Shown: one piece after another, positions 30,981-39,865 of the stretch
How positions within the stretch are numbered: position 1 is the stretch's first letter
Layout of the letters: every line of letters begins with the position of its first letter
NCBI RefSeq assembly: GCF_036864975.1
Contig: NZ_CP104311.1
Location: 970,001-1,034,000 of the forward strand
Source of the DNA: Methylococcus capsulatus
GTDB lineage: Bacteria > Pseudomonadota > Gammaproteobacteria > Methylococcales > Methylococcaceae
DNA: 64,000 nt
Direction: 5' to 3'
Notes under the pieces: generated by a model
What the model was told of the DNA's origin: nothing
Database searches by the model: none
The model's input: the letters and a program-made list of their open reading frames with translations, nothing else
Position numbers and translations under genes: made by a program

Positions 30981-33170
30981 TCATGCGTCCTCCTGCGGCT
31001 TGATGAAGTCGTCTTGGTAAACCCACACCTCGGGGTTCTCGACCGGCAATGCGGCCCCCGATTGCGGGCATTTGAAGTGAGTGGGCAGTACCGGCATTTG
31101 GCGCAGCGGCAGTTCGCCGGTGTCGGGGTCGGGCTCGCCCGCCGGCATGCGCAAGACCATGCCTTCCACGCACAGGTAGCCGTACTTGGTGCGGCCGATG
31201 CGTGGCAGGCCATAGTCCTGTGCGTTGCGGAAGTACTTGATGTAACCCTGGGTCGAAAGCGCAGAGAGGCGCTCGCGGATGGTGCGCTCGCCACCGAGCC
31301 CCGCCTTGCCCTCGAAGCTTTCCGCGAACTGGTTGGCGGTGTAGCAGCGCCCCTGGGCCGCCTCGTCGAACAAGATCTGCAGGATGGCGTCGCGCTTGCG
31401 CCGGCGCTCGGCATCGAGGCGCTCGCCGTAGTCCTTCATCACCAGCCGCTCGTTGGCATCCACCTCCCGCCACTCGCCGCGGATCTTGTCCACGTGCATC
31501 GACGGGATGGCCGCGCCGTTGCGCAGCTCGAAGATCAGCTGGCGCGTGGTGCGCGTCTCGTCCGGGCGGAACAGCAACATGCCGGTGGTGTAGTAGCCGC
31601 GCAGACTCCCGGCCCCGGCCAGTGCCTGGAACGGGTCCTCCTCGAACTGCTTCTTGCCGAGTTTTTTGGTGTGGTGGGCCAGCACGATGCCGGCGTCCGG
31701 GTTCACCGCATCGCGCAGGCGTTCGACCCGCTGCGACAGGAAGTAGAGCATCGCCGCGTTGTCGTTCTCGCCGCCGGACTCCCCGCCGTCGAAGACGTTG
31801 CGGATGGGATCGATGGCGATGATGTCGGGCGGCTCGCCGCCGAAGGCCTGTGCGATGGCGGGGATCACCTGGGCGAGGCCTGCGTCGTCCAGCACCAGCC
31901 GCAGCTGCGGGGTGGCGACGAAGTTGGCGCGTGCCGCACTCAGGCGACTGGGCGGGAGGCGGATCTCCTTCACGCGCTCGCGCAGGTAGTGGTACTGCAC
32001 CTCCGCCTGCAGGTAGAACACCCGCAGCGGGCGCGGCGGCGTCATGGCGAGAAAGGTCGCGCCCGCCGCCATGTGCGTGAGCCAGGCCAGCAGAAAATCG
32101 CTCTTGCCGACCTTGGGCGCGCCGCCGAAGACGAGCATCCCGCCCGGGGTGAGCACGCGCGGCGCGACGAGGTCGGTCGGCAGCGGCGAGTCGTCGTCCA
32201 ACAGCATGCCCAGGGTGAAGGTCGGGAGCCCGGGGGCGGCGGTCTTCACGACCCTGCGCTCGCCCTCACGAATGAACTCGGCGCAATCGAAGCCCTCGGC
32301 CACAGCATCGGCCGCGTCCCACTTGTCCGGTTTGTCCATGGGCGGCACGAGGATGGCGACCGACGCCGCACCGGCGGCTACGCAGGCGCGCGCGGCGTTC
32401 TCCGCGTAGTCCCAGCCCGGCGCATCGCGATCCGGCCAGATCAGCACGTGCTTGCCCGCGAGCGGCGTCCAGTCGGTCTTGTCGATCGGCGCCCGCGCGC
32501 CGTTCATGGCCGTGGTCGCCGTGATGCCCGCCCCGATCAGGGCGCAAGCCGCCTTCTCGCCCTCGACCAGCACCACCTCGCGCGCCTCGGCCACGGCTGG
32601 CAGGTTGTAGAGCGGACGCGGGTCGGGGGCGCGCCACATGCGGGCGCGCACGTCCCAGGGGCGGTACTCCTTGCCGGTGGGCGGGTCGTAGCGGTAGACG
32701 CAGGCGATGAGCCGACCGTCCTCCGCGAGGTAATCCCACTTCGCGGTGTAGGGGCCGAGCTCGTCGATCGGTGCGCTGCGGACATCCGATGGCTTCGCTC
32801 GGCCGATGGGCGGTGCGAGCCCGAGCCATCGGCGGATCTCGTCCGCGAGCCGGGGAAAGTCGTGCCGGGCGGAATGCCCCCGCGAGCGCGCCCATAGATC
32901 GATGACATCCCCGCCTTCGTCGGAGGCGAAGTCCTTCCACAGACCGCGCCGCTCGCCCTCGAGCTCGACCACCAGGCTCTTGCCACGGTTGCCGTCGACG
33001 TCACCGACATAGAACCTGCCGCCGCGGATGCGGCCCTGTGGGAACAGGTAGAGCAGCACCGCCTCCAGGCGATCGAGAAGACCCCTGCGCAGCGCCTCGG
33101 TATCGGATGACGCATGCGTCTGCTGATCCGGTGCATCATTGAAATCGAGCCAGACGATGTTTTCCGCCAT
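30981..33170 (-). CDS. TOPRIM-domain / RepA-like AAA helicase (phage replication protein)
   Basis: A 729-residue replication protein. The N-terminal ~200 residues resemble a primase-associated DNA-binding part. Residues ~200-270 carry a TOPRIM domain ('VVLVEGEKAACALIGAG' with the Glu and 'HVLIWPDRDAPGWDYAENAA' with Asp-x-Asp). From ~345 comes a RecA-fold ATPase ('LVFGGAPKVGKSDFLLAWL' Walker A, 'DIIAIDPIRNVFDGG' Walker B, 'IVLAHHTKK' sensor). A winged-helix tail (~600-660) follows. It likely primes and unwinds phage DNA. The start overlaps the nuclease stop (TGATG). Confidence 0.87.
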   Translation of the reverse strand: MAENIVWLDFNDAPDQQTHASSDTEALRRGLLDRLEAVLLYLFPQGRIRGGRFYVGDVDGNRGKSLVVELEGERRGLWKDFASDEGGDVIDLWARSRGHSARHDFPRLADEIRRWLGLAPPIGRAKPSDVRSAPIDELGPYTAKWDYLAEDGRLIACVYRYDPPTGKEYRPWDVRARMWRAPDPRPLYNLPAVAEAREVVLVEGEKAACALIGAGITATTAMNGARAPIDKTDWTPLAGKHVLIWPDRDAPGWDYAENAARACVAAGAASVAILVPPMDKPDKWDAADAVAEGFDCAEFIREGERRVVKTAAPGLPTFTLGMLLDDDSPLPTDLVAPRVLTPGGMLVFGGAPKVGKSDFLLAWLTHMAAGATFLAMTPPRPLRVFYLQAEVQYHYLRERVKEIRLPPSRLSAARANFVATPQLRLVLDDAGLAQVIPAIAQAFGGEPPDIIAIDPIRNVFDGGESGGENDNAAMLYFLSQRVERLRDAVNPDAGIVLAHHTKKLGKKQFEEDPFQALAGAGSLRGYYTTGMLLFRPDETRTTRQLIFELRNGAAIPSMHVDKIRGEWREVDANERLVMKDYGERLDAERRRKRDAILQILFDEAAQGRCYTANQFAESFEGKAGLGGERTIRERLSALSTQGYIKYFRNAQDYGLPRIGRTKYGYLCVEGMVLRMPAGEPDPDTGELPLRQMPVLPTHFKCPQSGAALPVENPEVWVYQDDFIKPQEDA

Positions 33171-33937
33171 CAAGCCGGTCTCCAGCAGCGGTCCTGCCAG
33201 GGACACGACTTGCACTCGAAGTGGGTCGGCGTGGTGGAGTGCCGGGGCAGCAGCTCGCCGGCCTCGGTGGCGGTGATGACCCGCACGGCCCGGTCCGACA
33301 TGCGCTGCGCGAGCCCGCCGTCGAACGGCACGAGCTCGAACCAGATCTCCTCGCTGTCCTTGTTGATGGCGGTGAACAGCGCGGGATTGCTCGCGATGCC
33401 CGGCACGGCGCCTTCCATGTAGGCCTGGTAGACGGCGAGCTGGGCGGCATAGATCGGCTTGGCGCGGGCCACGCCCTGCTTGACGGTCTCGCGCCAGGAC
33501 TTGTCGTTCATCGTCTTGCACTCCCACAGCGCGGGCCAACGCATGGAGAAGTCGAGATCGATGTCGGCGGGGCCGGCGGCGAGAATGCCGTCGACGTGTC
33601 CTTGGATGCGGCCGCCGGCGACGGAAAAACCGAACTGCCCGCCGTCGGCCCTGCGCGTGTAGAGCTCGAAGCCGGCCAGGCGCAGCCAGCGGATCGCCAG
33701 ATCCTCCAGGGCATGCCCGACCTCGAACACCCGCAGCACCCGCCCGGGCAGCTCGCGGCCGGGATCGACCGGCGCCTGGGCGTACTCGTACTGCAGGGCG
33801 CGCTCGCAGGCCACGCCGAGCCGTGACGCGCCGAGATAACGGCGCGGCGTTTGTGAGGCACGTTCACGCGCCAGCGCCTCGTCGATGACGGCGCCGAGGC
33901 GCTCGTGGAACTTGGGGCGGTGGTTGTAATCGAGCAT
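33170..33937 (-). CDS. PD-(D/E)XK nuclease (RecB/Cas4-like)
   Basis: A 255-residue protein with the layout of phage RecB-like/Cas4-like nucleases. It has an N-terminal 'RRYLGASRLGVACERALQYEY' (first Cys), 'VFEVGHALEDLAIRWLRLAGFEL', catalytic 'GHVDGIL...ALWECKTMNDKSW' (Asp, Glu-x-Lys), 'YAAQLAVYQAYM', and a C-terminal 'FECKSCPWQDRCW' that could complete a four-Cys Fe-S cluster. It likely processes DNA ends for recombination together with the Sak4-like ATPase. Good GGAGG precedes ATG 33937. Confidence 0.85.
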   Translation of the reverse strand: MLDYNHRPKFHERLGAVIDEALARERASQTPRRYLGASRLGVACERALQYEYAQAPVDPGRELPGRVLRVFEVGHALEDLAIRWLRLAGFELYTRRADGGQFGFSVAGGRIQGHVDGILAAGPADIDLDFSMRWPALWECKTMNDKSWRETVKQGVARAKPIYAAQLAVYQAYMEGAVPGIASNPALFTAINKDSEEIWFELVPFDGGLAQRMSDRAVRVITATEAGELLPRHSTTPTHFECKSCPWQDRCWRPA

Positions 33938-33947
33938 CACCGCCTCC

Positions 33948-34304
33948 TCAAAACGGCACATCGTCGGGCGTGCGCTCCCGCAGGTTGTCGAAGTAGGCGG
34001 TGAGCACCACGTCGACCAGTTGCAGGACCTCCTTGCGGCTGTAGGCCGACAGCGGCCGGTCCATCCCGATGGCGGCGACGTATTCGCCGAGGTGGGGCAG
34101 CACGGCCTCCATCGCGGCCTTCTCGTTGTGGGTGGGATCAATCACGACGCCACCTCCCGCCTTCAGGCTGTGCAGATGGATGTCCTGGCAGCGCATCGAG
34201 CAGAAGCGCTTGAACAGGGGTTTTCCGTCCGGCGCACGCGGGCCATTCCTCGGCGACAGCCAGCAGAAGCCGCGTCCCTCTCGTCCGCAGATCGCGCATA
34301 TCAC
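33948..34304 (-). CDS. DUF6511-type zinc-binding phage protein
   Basis: 118 residues starting at GTG 34304, which overlaps the helicase stop (GTGA). 'ICAICGREGRGFCW' and 'RFCSMRCQDIH' supply two CxxC/CxxxC pairs, probably a zinc ribbon. The rest is helical. Similar proteins (DUF6511) lie beside helicase and nuclease genes of proteobacterial prophages. Role unknown; a replication accessory is plausible. Confidence 0.68.
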   Translation of the reverse strand: MICAICGREGRGFCWLSPRNGPRAPDGKPLFKRFCSMRCQDIHLHSLKAGGGVVIDPTHNEKAAMEAVLPHLGEYVAAIGMDRPLSAYSRKEVLQLVDVVLTAYFDNLRERTPDDVPF

Positions 34305-35977
34305 GCCGCCCTCCGGTGTTCGTCGTTGGCTGCCAGCACGAGGCGCTGGATGGACGACTTGTTGAACTGGAAGGCGAGCAGCGCCGAGGCCTGGTAGCGG
34401 GTGAGCCCGAAGTCGGAACGTATGGCCTGCGGCAGGTAGCGCAGCTGCTTCTCGGTGGGCGGCTCGTTGAGCCAGCGGCGCGTCTTGTGGGCGGTGTCGA
34501 GGGACTCGTTCTCGTTCAACCAGTCGTCCGCCTTGGCCATGCAGACCGTGCGATCGCCCACCGCCAGCAGACGGGGCAGCAGGTCCTTGCCACCGCCGAC
34601 CGCGTGCCAGCGGCCGTTCAGGAAGAAGACGCCACCCCAGGCGCCGAAGCCGGTGGCCATCAATGCATCGTCGCAGCCAAAGAGATCGCACCAGCGGAAG
34701 TTGGAGCGCTTGAGCAGGTCGATCTCCGTCATGACGAAGTCGTCCATGGCTTCCGCCTGCTCGGCCGGATCAATGGTCCATTCGAAGCCGCACAGTGGGC
34801 ACTCGCGGCAGCCGAGCGGCACGGTCGCCTCGCAGGAGGGACACTCCTTGGTGGGCGCCTCGCCCTGGTGCTGGTGGCCGTCCAGGTTGGCCTCCTGCTC
34901 CAGCGAGCCGTGCATGAGCGTCGCGGTGCCGAAGTCGAGCACGATGCAATCGGTCTTGACCACGCCGGGATGCTCGGCCGGGTCGACGGTGCGCAGCCCA
35001 CGACCGATCATCTGGGTCAGTGTCGACTTGTGCGAGCTCGGTCGCAGCAGCACCACGCAGGACGTGGGCGTGTAGTCGTAGCCCTCGGTCAGCACCGCCA
35101 CGTTGACGACGACTTGCGCCTCGCCGGTCTCGTACTCGGCCAGGCGCACCTTGCGTTCGGCGTCCGACAACTCGCCGTGGATCAGCACGGCGCGGATGCC
35201 GGCGGCGACGAAGGCGTCGGCCACGCACTGCGCGTGCGCCACGGTCGAGCAGAACACGATGGTCTTGCGCTCACCTGCCTTCTCGCGCCAGTGGCGGATC
35301 ACCGCGTCGGTGATCGGCGTCTTGTTGAGGATCGCCTCCACCTCGGTCATGTCGAAGTCGGTGGCTGTGCGACGCACCTGGGCGAGGGCCGATTGCGCGC
35401 CGACATCGATGACGAAGGTGCGCGGCGGCACCAGATGGCCAGAGGCGATGAGCTCGCCCAGGGTGATCTGGTCGGCCACGTTGCTGAAGACCTCCCGCAG
35501 CCCCTTGCCGTCGCTGCGTGCGGGCGTGGCCGTGGCGCCGAAGATCAGCGCCCTGGGGTTGCGCGACAGCACGCGATCGATCACGCGCCGATAGGACTTT
35601 GATGCGGCATGGTGCGCCTCGTCGACCACCAGCAGATCGAGCGTGGGCATCGCGTCGAGATGCGCGTCGCGTGAGAGCGTCTGCACCATCGCGAAGGTGG
35701 CGCGCCCGGCCCAGGACTTCTCCTTGGCATCGAACACCGAGGTCGCGACGCCCGGATTGACCCGGCCGAACTTCTCCCGGTTCTGGGCGGTGAGCTCATC
35801 GCGGTGCGCGAGGATGCAGGCCTTCGCGTCGGGCTCCTCCAACACGCCGCCGGCGACCGCCGACAGCATGATGGTCTTGCCGGAGCCGGTCGGGCCGATG
35901 GCCAGGGTGTTGCCGTGCAGGTAGAGCGCGGCGAGCGAGCGCTCCACCAGCAGGGCCTGACGGGGACGAAGCATCAT
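34301..35977 (-). CDS. DEAD/DEAH-box (superfamily II) helicase
   Basis: A 558-residue SF2 helicase. It shows 'GNTLAIGPTGSGKTIML' (Walker A), 'LLVVDEAHHAASKSY' (motif II), 'ALIFGATATPARSDGKG' (motif III), 'TIVFCSTVAHAQCVADAF' and 'MIGRGLRTVDP' (motifs IV-VI). A zinc ribbon follows (ECPSCEATVPLGCRECPLCGF). The C-terminus is phage-specific. It probably remodels replication forks or recombination intermediates. Two adjacent ATGs (35977, 35974) are possible starts. Confidence 0.9.
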   Translation of the reverse strand: MMLRPRQALLVERSLAALYLHGNTLAIGPTGSGKTIMLSAVAGGVLEEPDAKACILAHRDELTAQNREKFGRVNPGVATSVFDAKEKSWAGRATFAMVQTLSRDAHLDAMPTLDLLVVDEAHHAASKSYRRVIDRVLSRNPRALIFGATATPARSDGKGLREVFSNVADQITLGELIASGHLVPPRTFVIDVGAQSALAQVRRTATDFDMTEVEAILNKTPITDAVIRHWREKAGERKTIVFCSTVAHAQCVADAFVAAGIRAVLIHGELSDAERKVRLAEYETGEAQVVVNVAVLTEGYDYTPTSCVVLLRPSSHKSTLTQMIGRGLRTVDPAEHPGVVKTDCIVLDFGTATLMHGSLEQEANLDGHQHQGEAPTKECPSCEATVPLGCRECPLCGFEWTIDPAEQAEAMDDFVMTEIDLLKRSNFRWCDLFGCDDALMATGFGAWGGVFFLNGRWHAVGGGKDLLPRLLAVGDRTVCMAKADDWLNENESLDTAHKTRRWLNEPPTEKQLRYLPQAIRSDFGLTRYQASALLAFQFNKSSIQRLVLAANDEHRRAA

Positions 35978-35991
35978 GCCCGCAGCCCCCC

Positions 35992-36588
35992 TTACTGCGC
36001 CCAGCTCGGACGGCCCGTGATCGGAGCGCGACCCGTGGCTTGGGCATATGCGTTGGGCGTGGTGGGCGCCGGGGCGGACGGACGCGCGTTGCCCATCAAT
36101 GCGGCGTAGTCCTTGTGATCGGGCTGGATCGCCTGCTTGATGACGGCCTTGTCCTGACCGTGCTGATCCTTCTCCCAGTCGACTTTGCCGAGGAACTCGA
36201 TGCCGTCGAGGTCGGCGAAGCCGGCAATGCGCCGGGCGTTCTGGGCCTGGGGACTGGCGTCGCCCGGATGGACGCCGCGCGCGGAGTTCAGGATCGCCTT
36301 GACGAAGGCGCGGCCCATATTGGCCCACTCGGGGCCCTTGGGGCTATGGAGGCCGATCAGCGACCACATCTTGCGGCGGGCGTACTCGCCCTCCATCACG
36401 ACGAACTCGCAGTTGAGGTACACCGAACCGGTGTTGTCGTTGCGGGTGGCGTAGCCGCCGGTCCAGCCCCGGCTCGCATCGTCGAAGCCGCCGGGGCGGA
36501 TGGTCATGCGCACGCGCACCAGCGTGCCCTTGGGGATCAGGTCGAACGAAGACTGCTCGTTGGCATCGTTGAAATCGAAATAACTCAT
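35992..36588 (-). CDS. Phage single-strand-binding-like protein (DUF669-like)
   Basis: A 198-residue protein 'MSYFDFNDANEQSSFDLIPKGTLVRVRMTIRPGG', with 'VYLNCEFVVMEGEYARRKMWSLIGLHS' and a flexible Pro/Ala-rich C-terminus. Proteins of this layout sit beside Sak4-type ATPases in many phages. They are thought to bind single-stranded DNA in the manner of SSB; the flexible acidic or proline tail fits that. No direct motif proves it here. Confidence 0.7.
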   Translation of the reverse strand: MSYFDFNDANEQSSFDLIPKGTLVRVRMTIRPGGFDDASRGWTGGYATRNDNTGSVYLNCEFVVMEGEYARRKMWSLIGLHSPKGPEWANMGRAFVKAILNSARGVHPGDASPQAQNARRIAGFADLDGIEFLGKVDWEKDQHGQDKAVIKQAIQPDHKDYAALMGNARPSAPAPTTPNAYAQATGRAPITGRPSWAQ

Positions 36589-36600
36589 GGTCGTGGCTCC

Positions 36601-37458
36601 TTATTGCTGTACGGGTTCGGAAGGCGCGGGGCGCGCGAAGTCGAGGCGTTCGAGGGCGGGGCGCGCGGGGCCGGCGATCTTGGCCATCAGCCGGCCAAGA
36701 TGCGGCTCCTCGATCTGGTCCAGGCGGCCGGAGCGGTCCTTGGCGGGGTAGCCCCAGGGATTGAGCGTGTGGCAGACGAAGGCGCGGTAGGCGCTGCCGT
36801 CGTCGGCCTTGAGCTCGGCCAGCGTCACCACCTCGTCGACGATGCCCGGCAGCTCGAGCCCGGTCTTGGAACCGTCGATCTGCAGTTGGAAGACGCGGCG
36901 ATTGAAGTCGTCGAGTCGCTCGTCGAGGATGCCGACGAACCACACGTTCTTGCCGCGCGTGTGCTGCAGGTGGGTGAGCCAGGCGATCATCTCCTGGCCC
37001 ATCAGGCCGTAGGCCCCGCGAAGGTCGGGCTTGCCGGTCTTCTCGGAGTAGGCCTGCGGCTGGCCCTTGCACCACTGCAGACACAGACGCCCGGCGACGG
37101 TGATCGAGTCGACGAACACGGTCTCGTACTTGTCGAGCACGCTGGGGTCGCCGAAGCGGGCGCAGACGGCGTCGAAGTGGGCCTGGCTGAACGGCTGGTC
37201 GTCGCGCAGCGCCGGGTTCGGCCCGCCGATGTACACCGCGAAGTCGCGGCATTCCTGCCAGGTGCGCGGCCGGATCGTGTCGCCGGCCCATCCTTCGACG
37301 GCGAGATCGCCCGCCTCGAGGTCGAAGAACAGGGTGGCCTCGGGCGCCAGCGTCCAGAGCTGCGAGGTCTTGCCGATGCCGCTCTTGCCGACCAGCACGC
37401 CCTTGACGCCGCGCTTCTCGGCCAGGCGCTGGTCGGCGGAGATGATGGGAAGGGTCAT
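36601..37458 (-). CDS. Sak4-like RecA-fold ATPase (phage recombination)
   Basis: A 285-residue AAA_24-type protein. It has 'KGVLVGKSGIGKTSQLWTL' (Walker A), 'ATLFFDLEAGDLAVEGW', 'YETVFVDSITVAGRLCLQW' (Walker B) and 'GLMGQEMIAWLTHLQHT'. In phages the family promotes single-strand annealing with a partner SSB, here probably the product of the downstream gene 12 bases away. Its start overlaps the preceding gene's stop as ATGA. Confidence 0.82.
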   Translation of the reverse strand: MTLPIISADQRLAEKRGVKGVLVGKSGIGKTSQLWTLAPEATLFFDLEAGDLAVEGWAGDTIRPRTWQECRDFAVYIGGPNPALRDDQPFSQAHFDAVCARFGDPSVLDKYETVFVDSITVAGRLCLQWCKGQPQAYSEKTGKPDLRGAYGLMGQEMIAWLTHLQHTRGKNVWFVGILDERLDDFNRRVFQLQIDGSKTGLELPGIVDEVVTLAELKADDGSAYRAFVCHTLNPWGYPAKDRSGRLDQIEEPHLGRLMAKIAGPARPALERLDFARPAPSEPVQQ

Positions 37459-37736
37459 GAGCGGCCTCCTTTGTCGGCGAAGGCGTCTCCGATCCGGTGC
37501 GCGCCGAGTGCGCCGTGTTTGCGGGCGAGGTCGTAGAGCTCCCGCAGAGCGTTCATGCGGCGGCTGATGGGCCGGACCTCGTTTTCGAGGGCGATGACGG
37601 CGAAGGTGATCTGGTCCAGGGTGGCGCTTTCGAGCGGCATCTCGATACCATCCACGCGGACCGTGGCCGGCAACTCGTCCAGCAGGTAGGGATGCTTGTT
37701 CTTCAGCTTCTCGAGCAAAGTGCGGTTCTTGAACAT
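37455..37736 (-). CDS. Small phage early protein (93 residues)
   Basis: Begins MFKNRTLLEKLKNKHPYLLDELPATVRVDGIEMPLESATLDQITFAVIALENEVRPISRRMNALRELYDLARKHGALG. Helical and charged with no known domain. Coupled to the Sak4-like gene by ATGA. Such small genes before Sak4 are common, but I know no function. Confidence 0.65.
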   Translation of the reverse strand: MFKNRTLLEKLKNKHPYLLDELPATVRVDGIEMPLESATLDQITFAVIALENEVRPISRRMNALRELYDLARKHGALGAHRIGDAFADKGGRS

Positions 37737-37741
37737 GGCGG

Positions 37742-38212
37742 TCACTCCTTCATCAGGGCGAGGCGGAAGCCGGGCTTGCCGGTCTTGAGCGTGCGGGCGG
37801 GCGCGAAGGCGCTCTTCAGCGACTCCGGCCAGGCGTTGAACTTGGTTTCCGAGACGCGATAGCTGATCTCGACGTACTCGGCCGGGTCCTCGCCGCCGTT
37901 GGCGATGCGGCGAACGACCTCGGCAAGGCGCCGCTGATCCCACTCGACCCGCTTGGGTAGGTCGGCAGTGACGCGCACGTGGCCGTCGTCGAAATGCACG
38001 ACACCGGTATCCTTGCGGGCGGCCAGGCGCAGGGCATGGGCGCGGTCGGCGTATTTCAGTTCGAGTGCCCGGTCGATGTGCTCGACGATGGCGCGGGCCA
38101 CCGAGAGCAGATCGGCGGCATCGTTCTTCAGCTGGAACAGCGCCTCGCTTTGCAGCGCGGCCAGCTCGCCGGCCGGCGTGGCGAGAACCTGGTCGGGGGT
38201 GAGGCGGCTCAT
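37742..38212 (-). CDS. Unrecognised phage early protein (156 residues)
   Basis: Begins MSRLTPDQVLATPAGELAALQSEALFQLKNDAADLLSVARAIVEHIDRALELKYADRAHALR. The N-terminal half is a long helix, and the C-terminal part (VHFDDGHVRVTADLPKRVEWDQRRLAEVVRRIANGGEDPAEYVEISYRVSE) looks globular. I recognise no family. Conserved position between the HTH gene and the Sak4 group suggests a replication/recombination accessory. Confidence 0.62.
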   Translation of the reverse strand: MSRLTPDQVLATPAGELAALQSEALFQLKNDAADLLSVARAIVEHIDRALELKYADRAHALRLAARKDTGVVHFDDGHVRVTADLPKRVEWDQRRLAEVVRRIANGGEDPAEYVEISYRVSETKFNAWPESLKSAFAPARTLKTGKPGFRLALMKE

Positions 38213-38421
38213 GCGACACCTCCCGCGCCGACGCGCTCGGAGGTGCTCTTGCGCAGGCACTCCGCCTCGTAGGACTCGACGTCCTCGACGCGGTAGAGCA
38301 CGCGGCCTTGGATCTTCAGAAAGACCGGCCCGATCCCTTCGGAGCGCCAACGTTCCAGGGTGGCTTCGCTGACGCCCCAACGGTCGGCCAGTTGGCGTTG
38401 GTTGAGGTGTTTGATACTCAC
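38209..38421 (-). CDS. Small HTH protein (AlpA/excisionase-like)
   Basis: A 70-residue MerR-superfamily-like HTH protein 'LNQRQLADRWGVSEATLERWRSEGIGPVFLKIQGRVLYRVEDVESYEAE', typical of AlpA/Xis-type regulators. It is the first gene of the leftward early operon, starts with GTG at 38421, and overlaps the next gene by ATGA. It may act as excisionase for the serine recombinase or as an early transcription regulator. Confidence 0.8.
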   Translation of the reverse strand: MSIKHLNQRQLADRWGVSEATLERWRSEGIGPVFLKIQGRVLYRVEDVESYEAECLRKSTSERVGAGGVA

Positions 38422-38558
38422 GATTCGCTCCTTACGGGTTGTTGCGGAAACGTGAGGTCATTCTGGGTTTCAGGGGGTGGACAAACCGGCGGGCAAAGCG
38501 GGCAGGATGGGCGGGCAAATCGTGCAAATCGGCCCTGCGCAGAGCCGGAAAAGAAAAA
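38422..38558. other. Early-operon upstream region, gene-free
   Basis: Non-coding stretch before the HTH gene. It contains repeated GCGGGCAAA/GGGCAAATCG-type short motifs (about 38480-38535) that could be binding sites of the HTH protein or repressor, but spacing is irregular. The leftward early promoter should lie here; no clear -35/-10 pair stands out to me. Confidence 0.3.
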
Positions 38559-38583
38559 GGCCCGGAGTGGTTGGCTCCGGGCC
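38559..38583 (-). terminator. Rho-independent terminator after DUF2188 gene
   Basis: Perfect stem GGCCCGGAG / CTCCGGGCC with a 7-base loop. On the minus strand it is followed by TTTTTCTTTT, a good intrinsic terminator. It ends the leftward operon starting near 41.1 kb and isolates it from the early operon. Confidence 0.85.
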
Positions 38584-38610
38584 CTTATCGGGGGTGGAAA
38601 TGCGGGGTGG

Positions 38611-38835
38611 TCAGCCGGGAGGCGGGAACGGATCTTTGCCGTAGCTGTTGCGCTCGCGGATCTTCCCGTCCTCGCCCTGGATGAGCACCTCGCTGCCCTG
38701 GTTGCGCGCGATGTCGCGTGCGCGCTCGAAGGCTTCCTGTTGTGTATCGTGTACGGAGGTCAGGCGGTCGTTGCCTTCCCCCCGGACACCCCACTTGTCG
38801 CCGTTGCGGACGACCCACTGGTTCTTACCACTCAT
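38611..38835 (-). CDS. DUF2188-domain protein
   Basis: A 74-residue protein 'MSGKNQWVVRNGDKWGVRGEGNDRLTSVHDTQQEAFERARDIARNQGSEVLIQGEDGKIRERNSYGKDPFPPPG', a full-length match to the DUF2188 pattern (YdeI-like short proteins). I use ATG 38835 with GAGG eight bases upstream. An alternative ATG at 38901 lies in TGATG with the upstream stop and right after AAAGGAGG, but the extra 22 residues look unrelated. Last gene of the operon opposite the repressor. Function unknown. Confidence 0.78.
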   Translation of the reverse strand: MSGKNQWVVRNGDKWGVRGEGNDRLTSVHDTQQEAFERARDIARNQGSEVLIQGEDGKIRERNSYGKDPFPPPG

Positions 38836-38900
38836 GTCATTTACCTCATCCAGATCGAAGTTGAACTGCCGGATGAAAGGATTGCGCTTCGTTGGGTGCA

Positions 38901-39857
38901 TCACCTCCTTTGGTCGTTGACGAATTCGGGTTTCAGCCAATAGTGACCGTCGTTGTCGTGGGCGACGAAGGTGCGGTAGACGGCCTTGTGCCGCTTGCAG
39001 ATGTCCGCGCCCTTGCACTTGTCGACATCGATTTCCAAGGCGTCGGCGATGGTGCGTTTATGGACGGGATCGCCGCCGCCCTGCGCGAGTACCGAAAGAA
39101 AGCGGTAGACCTGGGGCGACAGTGCGTGCCGCTCTCCGTCGATCAGTGCGATGCGGCCGGAGTGCATGAGCCGCAGGGAGGTTTCCGAATCCCGTTCGCC
39201 GATCCCGGCGGAGCCGTCGAGGTATGCGTCGAGATTCTCGATGACGAAGCCGGCCTTGCGGAGATGCGCCACGGCACGCAGCGGAACGACGAGATGGCCG
39301 GCGGCCTGGATCGCTTGGGCGACGTCGGGTGTAGTGGTGATGAGGACGCCGCAACCCGGTGCGCAGGCAGTGCGAAGTCGATGTTCGATGATGGGCGTCA
39401 AGGCCGGGTCGTTCAGCCTTCGACCGAAGAAGATAATGCGCCGCTTTCGCCGATGTTCGATCTCGCCCAGGCGCCACAGCGCTGTCGGAACCAGCTCTTC
39501 ATGTTGATACCGTCCCGCAAGGCCCAGGGCCGAGGCGAGCCAGCGGACGATGCGCGTGATGTCTACCCTGAGCCGTGTCACTTGATCACTGGCCAGATCC
39601 ACCCAGCCGCAGTCCGTGCAGTACCCCTGGCGGCCTCCTTGCTCGAAGCGAATCCCCTCCAGATCGCCCATTCCGCACCAGGGACAGAGAATGCTCGATC
39701 CGACACCGTCGCCCGCCCCGAGGGCGCCGAGGTCGAGGAGATGCCGATAGGCATCCATTTGTCCGGAATACCGGGCGGCATCCGGATGGAGGCTTTCCTC
39801 GGATTCCTCGACGAGCCCGCAGAGCAGGCCGAAGGCGATGTCGTTGCGTGCTTGCAC
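38901..39857 (-). CDS. Unrecognised protein: zinc ribbon plus C-terminal wHTH-like domain
   Basis: 318 residues starting with GTG. Residues ~55-90 contain two CxxC pairs (CPWCGMGDLEGIRFEQ...YCTDCGW), a zinc ribbon. The C-terminal ~80 residues (HALSPQVYRFLSVLAQGGGDPVHKRTIADALEIDVDKCKGADICKRHKAVYRTFV...WLKPEF) resemble a winged-helix effector domain with two extra Cys. The middle 'CGVLITTTPDVAQAIQAAGHLVVPL' looks Rossmann-like. A DNA-binding regulator or sensor is a fair guess. It follows the 407-residue gene by eight bases and overlaps the next possible start. Confidence 0.68.
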   Translation of the reverse strand: MQARNDIAFGLLCGLVEESEESLHPDAARYSGQMDAYRHLLDLGALGAGDGVGSSILCPWCGMGDLEGIRFEQGGRQGYCTDCGWVDLASDQVTRLRVDITRIVRWLASALGLAGRYQHEELVPTALWRLGEIEHRRKRRIIFFGRRLNDPALTPIIEHRLRTACAPGCGVLITTTPDVAQAIQAAGHLVVPLRAVAHLRKAGFVIENLDAYLDGSAGIGERDSETSLRLMHSGRIALIDGERHALSPQVYRFLSVLAQGGGDPVHKRTIADALEIDVDKCKGADICKRHKAVYRTFVAHDNDGHYWLKPEFVNDQRR

Positions 39858-39865
39858 GGCGGCTT

